Origin: Acridotheres tristis
Taxonomy: Eukaryota; Chordata; Aves; Passeriformes; Sturnidae
NCBI GenBank assembly: GCA_037013685.1
Contig: CM072897.1
Span: 18,922,143-18,986,142 of the forward strand
Direction of reading: 5' to 3'
Length of the DNA stretch: 64,000 nt
Made by a program: the position numbers and the translations under genes
Notes under the pieces: generated by a model
Told to the model about the DNA's origin: nothing
What the model saw: the letters and a program-made list of their open reading frames with translations, nothing else
Databases searched by the model: none
Part shown: piece by piece, positions 9,523 to 21,500 of the stretch
Layout: each line of letters opens with the position of its first letter
Numbering within the stretch: the stretch's first letter is position 1

Positions 9523-12500
9523 GTGAGTGTCCCCAAAATTGTCCCCAAAATTGTCCCCAAGTGTCCCCGAGTGTCCCTTTCCCATGGAGCAAATCCTGGA
9601 ATTCTGGCCCTTCAAAAAATCCTGGATTTTTTTGATCATTCCATGATCTATTCCCAGATTTTTGGCCCTCTAAAAAATCCTGGAATTTTTTTGGGGGTTG
9701 GCCTTGTCATTCCTTGATTTATTCCCAGATTTTTCTGGCCCTGGAATTTTTGGGGCTGGCTCCATCATTCCCTGATTTCTTCCCATCATTCCCAGATTTA
9801 TTCCCGGATTTTTTGGCCCTGGAATTTTTGGGGTTGGTCCTGCCATTCCCAGATTTATTCCCAGATTTTTCTGGCCCTGGAATTTTTGGGGCTGGCTCCA
9901 TCATTCCCTGATTTCTTCCCATCATTCCCAGATTTATTCCCGGATTTTTTGGCCCTGGAATTTTTGGGGTTGGTCCTGTCATTCCCAGATTTATTCCCAG
10001 ATTTTTTGGGGTCAGTCCTGCCATTCCCAGATTTATTCCCAGATTTTTGACCCCTCTGAAAATCCCGGGATTTTTTGGAGCATCAATCCCATCATTCCCA
10101 GATTTATTCCCAGATTTTTTGGCCCTGGAATTTTTTGGGGCTGGCTCCATCATTCCCTGATTTATTCCCATCATTCCCAGATTTATGCCCAGATTTTCTG
10201 GGACCGGAATTTTTTGGGTCAGTCCTGTCATTCCCAGATTTATTCCCAGATTTTTGAAAATTCTGGGATTTTTGGGGCATCAATCCCATCATTCCCAGAT
10301 TTTTTGGCCCTGGAATTTTTGGGGCTGGCCCCATCATTCCCTGATTTATTCCCAGATTTTTTGGGCCTGGAATTTTTGGGGCCAGCCCCTTCATTCCTTG
10401 ATTTATTCCTGGATTTTTGGATTTTGTGTATCCTGGTTAAATTCCCATTCTCAAGGATGAGAGAATTCCCATAGGGAAATCCTGACCCTATAAACATTTG
10501 GGGACAGAAGGAATTTTTGGGATGCCTGGAAAATCCCAATTTTCCTCTGGGACCCTTCCTTGCTCCCATCCTATTGGAATTGTGGGGTTTGGGAAGGGCT
10601 TGGATGGAGCTTTCCCTATAAATTATGGGATTTAGGAGTTTTCCACAGGAATTTATGGGATCCAGGGATTCTCACTGCTGATTTACGGGATTCAGGGGTT
10701 TTCCCTATAAATTATGGGATTTGGGATTCCCACAGGAAATTTATGGGACTCGGGTTTTTTCCCAGCCCTTTTGGGATTAATCCCAAATCCAGGATTTTTC
10801 CCATTTTCCCATCATTTTTTCCAAGCCCTTTTAGGCTTAAAACCCCACCAAAATCCAGGATTTTCCCCATTTTTCCATCATTTTTCCTGGCTCTTTTGGG
10901 GTTAACATCAAATCCGGGATTTTTCCCACTTTCTCATCATTTTCCTCAGCACTTTTAGGATTAACCCACCAAAACCTGGGAATTTTCCCCATTTTTCCAT
11001 CATTTTTTCCCAGCCCTTTTAGGGTTGAAACCCCACCAAAATCTGGGAATTTTCCCATTTTTCCATCATTTTTCCTGGCTCTTTTTGGGATTAACCACAA
11101 ATCCGGGATTTTTCCCATTTTCCATCATTTTCCTCAGCACTTTTAGGATTAACCCACCAAAATCTGGGATTTTCCCCATTTTTCCATCATTCTTCCAAGC
11201 CCTTTTAGGCTTAAAACCCCACCAAAATCTGGGAATTTTCCCATTTTTTCCAGCCTTTTTCCCGAAGCCATCCCGGAATGTCACCCCACAATTTCCCCCC
11301 GGATGTACCACACCATCATGGCTCCCATTTCCGTGAGTATCCGCCCCAAAATCCCCATTCCTATCCCAAATTTTTTGGGGAAAAAACCAAAAAAATTTCC
11401 CACATTCCCACATTCCATTCCCCACCTGGAATCCACGGATTGGATTTCGGGCCGGGCTCCATCTTGGATGAATTTTTCCACCTAAACCATCCCAGAATTC
11501 CCTGATTTCTGGGATTTTGGTTCCCTGTGGGATGAGAATTCCAAAATTCCTCCTGAATCCTTCTCAAGACCCCTTTTCCATGGATTTATGGGGTTTCCAT
11601 GGAATTCCCATCATTCCCAGGACCTCTTTTCCATGGATTTATGGGATCTCCATGAGGTTCCCATCACTCTCTTTTTCCATGGATTTGTGGGATCTCCATG
11701 GGGGTCCCACAATTCCACTTTTCCATGGATTTGTGGGGTTTCCATGGAATTCCCATCATTCCCAGGACTCCACGGATTTGTGGGGTCTCCATGGAATTCC
11801 CATCATTCTCAGGACTCCATGGATTTATGGGGTCTCCATGGAATTCCCATCATTCCCAGGACCTCTTTTCCATGGATTTATGGGTTCTCCGTGGAATTCC
11901 CATCATTCCCAGGACTCCATGGATTTCTGGGGTCCCCATGGGGTTCCCACCATTCCCAGGACCCCTTTTCCATGGATTTCCCATCCTTTTCCCAGCTGGC
12001 CGTGATCCTGGCCTTGTCCTTCCTGGTCAAGCGTCGCCGGCTTTACCAGAACTGCTGGAACGGCGTCCCAGGATTGCTCAGGTATTGGAATTCCCAAAAT
12101 CCCACTGATCTCCCCTCGGAAAGAGCTTGGAATTCCCAGAATCCCGCTCAACTGTCCTTGAAAAGGGCTCGAAATTCCCAAAATTCCACTGGTCCCTAGC
12201 TGGAAACATAATTCCCAAAATGTCGCTGATCCCTAGTTGGAAATTCCCAAATTCCTGTTGATCCCTTCCCAGAAAGGGCTCAGAATTCCCCAAAATCCTG
12301 CTGATTCCTCCTTGGAAATGACTCAGAATTCCTAAAATCCTTCTGATCCCTCCCCAGAGAGAGCCCAGAATTCCCAAATCCCACTGATCCCTCCTTGGGA
12401 AGAGCTCAGAATTCCCCAAATCCTGCGGATCTCTCCCTGAAAACTTCTTTGAATTCCCCAAATCCCACTCATCCCTAGTTGGAAAGGGCTCGGAATTCCC

Positions 12501-15500
12501 CGAATTGGATCCCATTGATCCTTCCCTGGAAAGAGCTTGGAATTCCTAAAATCCTGTTGATCCCTCCTTGGAAATGGCTTGGAATTCCTAAAATCCCACT
12601 GATCTCTCTTTGGGAAGAGCTCAGAATTCCCAAAATCCTGCTGATCCCTCCCTGGAGAGAGCCCAGAATTCCCAAATCCCACTGATCCCTCCTTGGAAAT
12701 GGCTCAGAATTCCTAAAATCCTGCTGATCCCTGCCTAGAGAGAGCCCAGAATTCCCAAAATCCCGCTGATCTCTCCCGGGAAACACCTCGGAATTCCCAA
12801 ACCCCGCTGATCCCCTCCGGGACTCCTTGCAGCCCCGGGAATTTTCTGGAGGAGGACGGGAATCGGGGCCTGGCGGCCGCCGTGCTGGGAATCCTGTTCT
12901 CGTCGCTGTGCCAGCTCCTGCTGGACAAGGAGCCGCTGCCCCTCGCCACCAACACGGCGCCCGGAGCCCGCGGTGAGCACCGAGAGCCCACACGGCAACG
13001 GGGACACGGAACGGGGACACGGCAACGGGGACACCGCGATGGGGACACGGGAACGGGGACACCGCGATGGGGACACGGCAACGGGGACACGGCAATGGGG
13101 ACACGGAAATGGGGACACGGCAACGGGGACACGGAACGGGGACACGGAACGGGGACACGGCAACGGGGACACGGCAACGGGGACACGGCAACGGGGACAC
13201 GGCAACGGGGACACGGCAATGGGGACACGGAACGGGGACACGGCAATGGGGACACGGAACGGGGACACGGCAACGGGGACACGGAACGGGGACACGGCAA
13301 CGGGGACACGGCAACGGGGACACGGCAACGGGGACACGGCAACGGGGACACGACAATGGGGACACGGAACGGGGACACGGCAACGGGGACACGGAACGGG
13401 GACACGGCAATGGGGACACGGAACGGGGACACGGCAACGGGGACACGGAACGGGGACACGGCAATGGGGACACGGAACGGGGACACGGCAATGGGGACAC
13501 GGAACGGGGACACGGCAACGGGGACACGGCAACGGGGACACGGCAACGGGGACACGGCAATGGGGACACGGAAATGGGGACACGGCAACGGGGACACGGA
13601 ACGGGGACACGGCAATGGGGACACGGCAACGGGGACACGGAACGGGGACACGGCAATGGGGACACGGAACGGGGACACGGCAATGGGGACACGGCAACGG
13701 GGACACGGAACGGGGACACGGCAATGGGGACACGGAAATGGGGACACGGAAACGGGGACACGGAACGGGGACACGGAACGGGGACACGGGAACGGGGACA
13801 CGGAAACGGGGACACGGGAACGGGGACACGGAACGGGGACACGGCAACGGGGATACGGCAATGGGGACACGGAACGGGGACACGGAACGGGGACACGGCA
13901 ACGGGGACACGGAAATGGGGACACGGAACGGGGACACGGAACGGGGACACGGCAACGGGGACACGGCAACGGGGACACGGAACGGGGACACGGAACGGGG
14001 ACACGGAAACGGGGACACGGGAACGGGGACACGGCAACGGGGACACGGGAACGGGGACACGGGAACGGGGACACCACGATGGGGAGACGGCAACGGGGAC
14101 ACGGGAACGGGGACACCGCGATGGGGACACGGCAATGGGGACACGGCAACGGGGACACGGCAACGGGGACACGGGAATGGGGACACGGCAATGGGGACAC
14201 GGGAATGGGGACACGGGAATGGGGACACGGAAATGGGGACACGGCAACGGGGACACAGCAATGGGGACACGGCAATGGGGACACGACAACGGGGACACGG
14301 CAATGGGGACACCGTGCCCCTGGCACCACATTGGGGTCACCATACTGGGGTCACCACAGCAGGGTCGCTGCACCGCCGACACCACACCAGGGTCACCACA
14401 CTGGGGTCACCGTGCCAAGACCGGGATCAGCCCCATCCCACACACCATCCCAATCCCAAACACAATCCCAATCCTGATCCCGATCCCAAACATAATCCCT
14501 ATCCCAATCCCAAACCTGATCCCAAACACAATCCTGGGATAGCAACGCAGAACCTCAAGTGCCGGAGATGGGAGGGGAACGCAGGGAGCTCCTGATCCTA
14601 ATCCCGATACTGATCCCAATCAGGCTCACAATCCCAATCCCAATTCTGATCCTAATTCTCATCCTGGTCCCCATGCCAACCCTGATCCCAATCAGGCTCT
14701 CAATCCCAATCTCAGTTCTGATCCTGATCCCAATCTGCGTCTCAATCCCAATCCCAATCCTGATCCTGATCCTGATCCCGTTCCTGATTCCCATCCTGTC
14801 CCCATGCCAACCCTGATCCCAGTCCTGATCCTGATCCCAACGAGCCTCTCGATCCCAATCTCAATCCTGATCCTGTTCCCAATCAATCTCTCAAGCCTAA
14901 TCCCCATCCTGATCCTGATTCCCATCCTGGTCTTTATGCCAACCCTGATCCCGATCCTGATCCCAATCAGTCTCTCATTCCCAATCCCAATCCCAATTCT
15001 GATCCTGATTCCCATCGTGGTCCCCATGCCAATCTCAATCTCGAGCCCAATCTCAATCCCGATCTCAATCAAACTCTAAATCTCAATCCCAACCCTGATC
15101 CCGATCAGGCTCTCAATCCCAATCCCAATCCTGATCCCGATTCTGATCCTGATTCCCATCCTGGTTCCCATGCCAACCCTGATCCCACTCTCAATCCCAA
15201 TCAGGCTCTCAATTCCCATCTCAATCCCAATCCTGTTCCTGTCCTGTTCCCAATCCCAATCCCGATCCCGATCCTGATCCCGATCCCCATCCTGATCTCC
15301 ATGCCAACCCCAATCCTGATCTTTTTCCCGTTTTTCCAGAGTTCTGGAAGATCCTGGCTCTGTTCTATTACCCACTCTTCTACTCGCCCCTGCTGGCCTG
15401 CGCTGGCCCCCGGCACCGCCTGGGCTACGCGGCCGGAGCGCTGCTGGCCTGGGCTCACTGCGCCGCACACCTGGGCCACCGCCTCCAGTGTCCCCTGGCC

Positions 15501-18500
15501 ACCAAGGTGAGTGGCCCCCAGGTGTCACTGAGCCTTCCTGGGGTGGCCCTGAGGGGCTGTGACTTCCTTGTCACCTCCTGGGGTGGCCCTGAGGGGTCAT
15601 GGCTACCTTGTCACCTTCTGAAGTGGCCCTGAGGAGTTGTGGCTCCCCTGTCACCTCCCTAAGTGGCCCTGAGGTGTCACAGATTCCTGTGGTGGCCCTG
15701 AGGGGCTGTGTCTTCGTTGTCACCTCCCTGGGGTGGCTCTGAGGGGTCGTGGCTCCCTTGTCACCTCCCTAAGTGTCCCTGAGGTGTTGTGGCTCCCTTG
15801 TCACCTCCCTGGGGTGGCTCTGAGGGGTCGTGGCTTCCTTATCACCTCCTTAATCGGCCCCGAGGAGTTGTGGCTCCCTTGTCACCTCCCTAAGTGTCCC
15901 TGAGGTGTTGTGGCTCCCTGGCCAGCTCCCAGCATGTCCCTGCAGTGTCCCCTGGCTGGGGTGGTGGCACTGGCCATGTTTCCCCAGGGACTGTGGCACT
16001 GTCCCCAGAGTGGTGGCACTGACCCAGTGTCCCCAGGGGGTGGCAGTGTCCCAGGGTGGTAGCAGTGACCCTATGTCCCTGCAGGGGTGGTGGCAGTGTC
16101 CCCAGGGTGGTGGCAGTGACCCCTATCCCCATCGTAGATCCACAGGCTGTACTCCCTGCTGTCCCATGTCCCCAGGGTGGTGGCAGTGTCCCCAGGGTCG
16201 TGGCAGTGTCCCCATGTCCTTGCAGGGGTGGTGGCAGTGTCCCCAGCGTGGTGGCAGTGTCCCCAGGGGGGTGGCAGTGTCCCCATGTCCCCAGGGTGGT
16301 AGCAGTGACCCCAGGGTGGTGGCACTGAACCCCTGTCCCCATCGCAGATCCACAGGCTGTACTCCCTGCTGTCCCTGTCCCTGCAGGGGTGGTGGCAGTG
16401 TTCCCAGGGTGGTGGCAGTGTCCCCATGTCCCTGCAGGGATGGTGGCAGTGTCCCCAGGGTGGTGGCAGTGTCCCCAGGGTGGTGGCAGTGTCCCCATGT
16501 CCCTGCAGGGGTGGTGGCAGTGTCCCCAGGGTGGTGGCAGTGTCCCCAGGGTGGTGGCAGTGACCCGTGTCCCCATGGCAGATCCACAGGCTGTACTCCC
16601 TGCTGTCCCATGTCCCCGTCCTGCTGTCCCTGTCCCTGCTCAGTGTCTGGTACCCGGCACTGCTCGTGCGCAGCCTGCGCCAAGGGGACAGCGCCGAGCC
16701 CCAGGTACGGACACCGGGAATTCGGGATCGTCCCAGGGAAACGGGAACGGGAATGGGAACGGGAATGGGAACAGGAACGGGAATGGGAATGGGAACGGAA
16801 GTGGGGATGGGAACGGGAACGGGAATGGGAACGGGAACGGGAATGGGAACAGGAATGGGAATGGGAATGGGGATGGGAACAGGAATGGGAATGGGAGCGG
16901 GAACAGGAATAGGAAAAAGAATGGGAGAGGGAAAGGGAAAGGGAAAGGGAAAGGGAAAGGGAGTGGGAATGGGAAAGGGAATGGGAGCAGGAATGAGAAT
17001 GGGAACAGGATTGGGATTGGGATTAGAATCGAGATTGAGAGCCTGGTTGTGATCAGGATCAAGACTGAGATCAAGGTGGGTATGGGGACCAGGACGAGAA
17101 TCAAGATCAGGACCAGGATCAGGATTGGGATTGGGATTGAGACGCAGATTGGGATCAGGATCAGGACTGAGATCAGGAATGAGAGTCTGATTTGGATCAG
17201 GGTCAAGATTGGGATCAGGGTTGGCATGAGACCAGGATGGGAATCAGGATCAGAACTGGGATCGGGATTGGGATCAGGAGCCCTGTGCGTTCCCCTCCCA
17301 TCTCCAGCACTGGAGGTTCTGGGTTGCTATCCCAGAATTGGGTTTGGGATCAGGATTGGGTTTGGGATAGGGATCGAGATCAGGATTAGGATTGGGTCAG
17401 TATTAGGATTAGGATCAGGATCTCTATGTGTTCCCCTCCTGGCCTCAGTGCTGGGGTTTCTTCATTGCTGTCCCAGGACTGGTTTTGGGATTGAGTTTGG
17501 GATTGGGATCGGGATCTCTGTGCATTCCCCTCCCGGTCCTGCTGCTGAGGGTTCTCCATTGCTATCCCAGGATTGGGTTTGGGATCAGGATTGGGAGCTT
17601 CACATGTTCCCCTCCCAGCCCCAGCTCTGGGTTTTCTCTGTTGCTATCACAACGACTGGGATTGGTGCTGGGATTGGGATTGGGATTGGGATCGGGATTG
17701 GGATCTCTCTGCATTCCCCTCCTGGCCCTGCTGCTAGGGGTTCTCCGTTGATATCCCAGGATTTGGTTTGGGATCAAATTCGGGATCAAGACTGGGATCA
17801 GAATTGGGATTGGGATCAGGATCTCCACGTGCTCCCCTCCTGATCCTGGAGGAATTCCAGAGGGATTTGGGAAGGGATTATTCCCACTTTTCTGTATCCC
17901 ATCCTGGGCTGGGAAATTCCCGTTGGGATGAGGGCGTGGCCAGGTAAACTCTGCCTCCCCAAATCCATCCATTTTTTCCCAGATTCCCGGGAAAAGCTAT
18001 TACAGGAAGTACCTCAAGGCTGTGCTGTCCAAGCGGGGCCGGAAGGAGAGGTAAGGATGGCAATTCCCATTCCCGGCAAATCCCATTCCCAAAATTCAGG
18101 AATGTCACCCTCTCCCACCTCCCACAGCTCGGCCAAGATCGAGGAGAGCCTCTGGTCCCGGATCCGCTCCTACCTGCGCTCCTACATCTACGTTCCCGAG
18201 GAAGGTGGGCACCGGGAAAATCCCGGGAACGGTTGGGGTTGGGATTTATGGATCATTCCCAAGATCCCAGGTTGGAAATCCATTTAAAAAGGGGTCCTAG
18301 GAATGATGGGAACCCCATGGAGACCCCACAAACTCTTGGGAAAGGAGAGTGATGGGAACCCTATGGAGACCCCACAAATCCGTGGAAAAGGGGAACAATG
18401 GGAACCCCATGGAGACCCCCCAAATCCATGGAAAAAGGGGATGGTGGGATCCCCACGGATCCATAGGAGAGGAGAGTGATGGGAACTCTATGGAGACCCC

Positions 18501-21500
18501 ATATATCCATAGAAAAGGGCTCCTGGGAATGGTGGGAATTAGGGGAACCTCATGGAGACCCCACAAATCCATGGGAAAGGAGAGTTTTGAGAATGATGGG
18601 AACCCCATAAGACCCCAGAAATCCGTGGAAAAGGGGTCCTGGGAATGGTGGGAATTAGGGGAACCCCATGAAGACCTCATAAATCCATATAAAAGGGGAG
18701 TGGTGGAAAACCCATGGAGACCCCACAAATCCATGGAAAAGGGGGATGGTGAGAGTCCCATGGAGACCACATAAATCCATGGAAAAGGGGAATGGTGGGA
18801 ACCCTATGAGACCCCACAAATCCATGGAAAAGGGGAATGGTGGAAATCCCATGGAGACCCCACAAATCCATGGAAAAGGGGGATCCTGGGAGGGATGGCA
18901 ATTATGGGAACCCCATGGAGACCCCTCAAATCCATGGAAAAAGGATGCTGAGAATTGTCCTGGCCCAGTTCCAGGGAGTTTGGGGTATCCTCGATTTTCC
19001 CAGGAAAGCTTGGCCAGGGAAGGATGGGAACAGCTGGGGCTGGAGAAAAGAATTTTCCTGCACTGAGGGGATGAAATCCCGGGAATGTGGAGCCACTCCC
19101 GGCTGTTCCCACCCATGGAGGCTACAGGGAATGTCCCAGAGGTGGCACCTGGGTTTCCATGGAAGAGCAGGGTGGAGCCATCCATCCATTCCCAGCAGGA
19201 CTTCCCAGTGGGAATCCCATTCCAGGTGTTCCCCAGGAGCCTGAGCCTGCCCCGCTGTCCCTGTGCCATCCCAAATCCCGGCTCCTCTCCCGCTTTTCCC
19301 TCCAGGATTCCGGATCCCGCTGAAGCTGGTGGTGTCCCTCACCGTGGCCGTCATCGCCGTCTACCAGGTGACACTGGGGACATTCCCAGAGCAACCCGGG
19401 GGTCATCGGCACACCACTGAAATTCCTTCTGGAATTCTGTGCTCCTGAGGCTCTGCCGAGCCGTAAATCCCGAAATCCCATGGGATCCCTGCTGTAAATC
19501 CCAACATCCCATGGGATCCGAGCCATAAATCCTGAAATCCCATGGGATCCCAGCTGCAAATCCCAACATCCCACAGGATCTGAGGCATAAATCCTGAAAT
19601 CCCATGGGATTCCCAGCTGTAAATCCCAAAATCCCACGGGATCCGAGCCATAAATCCTGAAATCCCATGGGATTCCCAGCTGTAAATCCCAAAATCCCAC
19701 GGGATCCGAGCCATAAATCCTGAAATCCCATGGGATTCCCAGCTGTAAAACCTGTAGGATCCCAGCTGTAAATCCCACAATCCCACAGGGATCTGAGCCG
19801 TAAATCCTGCAATCCCATGGGATCCCAACCATGAATCCCAAAATCCAGTGGGATCCCAGCCATAAATCCCACAGGATCCCTGCCATAAATCCCATGATCC
19901 CATGGGATCCAAACTGTAAATCCTGCAATCCCACAGGATCCCTGCCATAAATCCTGCAATCCTGCAGGATCCCAGCCATAAATCCCAAAATCCCACAGGA
20001 TCTCAGCCACAAATCCCACAGGATCCCTGCCATAAATCCCGAACTCCTGCAGGATCCCAGCCTTAAACCTTGCAATTCCACAGGATCTGAGTGGTAAATC
20101 CTGCAATTCTGTGGGATCCAAGTCATAAATCCCATAATCCCATGAGATACCAGCTGTACATCCCAAAATCCCATGGGATCCCAGCCATAAATCCTGAAAT
20201 CCCGTGAGATCCCTGCTGTAAATCCCACAATCCTGCATGATCTGCGATGTAGATCCCACAATCCTGCAGGATCCCAGCCATAAATCCCACAGGATCCCTG
20301 CCATAAATCCCATGATCCCATGGGATCCAAGCTGTAAATCCTGCAATCCCACAGGATCCCTGCCATAAATCAAACAGGATCCCAGCCATAAATCCCACAA
20401 TCCTGCAGGATCCCAGTCATAAATCCCACGGGATTCCAGCCATAAATCCCACAATCCTGCAGGATCCCAGCCATAAATCCCACAATCCTGCAGGATCCCA
20501 GCCATAAATCCTGCAATCCCGCAGGATTCCAGCCGTAAATCCCACAGGATTCCAGCCATAAATCCCACAATCCTGCAGGATCCCAGGCATAAATCCCATG
20601 GGATCCCAGCCATAAATCCTGAAATCCCACAGGATTCCAGCCATAAATCCCACAGGATCCCAGCCATAAATCCTGCAATCCTGCAGGATCCCAGCTATAA
20701 ATCCCACAGGATCCCAGCCATAAATCCCAAAATCCTGCAGGATCCCAGCCATAAATCCCAAAATCCTGCAGGATCCCAGCCATAAATCCCTCAATCCTGC
20801 AGGATTCCAGCCATAAATCCTGCAATCCTGCAGGATCCCAGCCATAAATCCCACAGGATTCCAGCCATAAATCCCGAAATCCTGCAGGATCCCAGCCATA
20901 AATCCCACAATCCTGCAGGATCCCTGCCATAAATCCCATGGGATCCCAGCCATAAATCCTGAAATCCCACAGGATTCCAGCCATAAATCCCACAGGATCC
21001 CAGCCATAAATCCTGCAATCCTGCAGGATCCCAGCTATAAATCCCACAGGATCCCAGCCATAAATCCCAAAATCCTGCAGGATCCCAGCCATAAATCCCA
21101 AAATCCTGCAGGATTCCAGCCATAAATCCCTCAATCCTGCAGGATTCCAGCCATAAATCCTGCAATCCTGCAGGATCCCAGCCATAAATCCCACAGGATT
21201 CCAGCCATAAATCCCGAAATCCTGCAGGATCCCAGCCATAAATCCCTCAATCCTGCAGGATCCCAGCCATAAATCCCACAATCCTGCAGGATCCCAGCTA
21301 TAAATCCCATGGGATCCCAGCCATAAATCCCTCAATCCTGCAGGATCCCAGCCATAAATCCCAAAATCCTGCAGGATCCCAGCCATAAATCCCACAATCC
21401 TGCAGGATCCCAGCTATAAATCCCATGGGATCCCAGCCATAAATCCCTCAATCCTGCAGGATCCCAGCCATAAATCCCACAGGATCCCAGCCATAAATCC

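Noticed and set aside
7613..9592. 659-codon minus-strand Gly/Lys-rich frame
   Set aside because: It spans several unrelated minisatellites upstream of STRA6 and antisense to STRA6 exon 1; the composition follows the repeats.
16138..16375. Additional copies of STRA6 exon 6 as genuine alternative exons
   Set aside because: Both copies break off after 36 or 28 bases into repeat sequence and lack the rest of the exon and a donor. They are better described as captured fragments, although cryptic use of their acceptors is not excluded.
19122..21395. Minus-strand frames of 340-440 codons in STRA6 intron 9
   Set aside because: They encode a repeating Gly-Ile-Tyr-Gly-Trp-Asp pattern that only mirrors the 20/31-bp units and lie inside an intron on the opposite strand.
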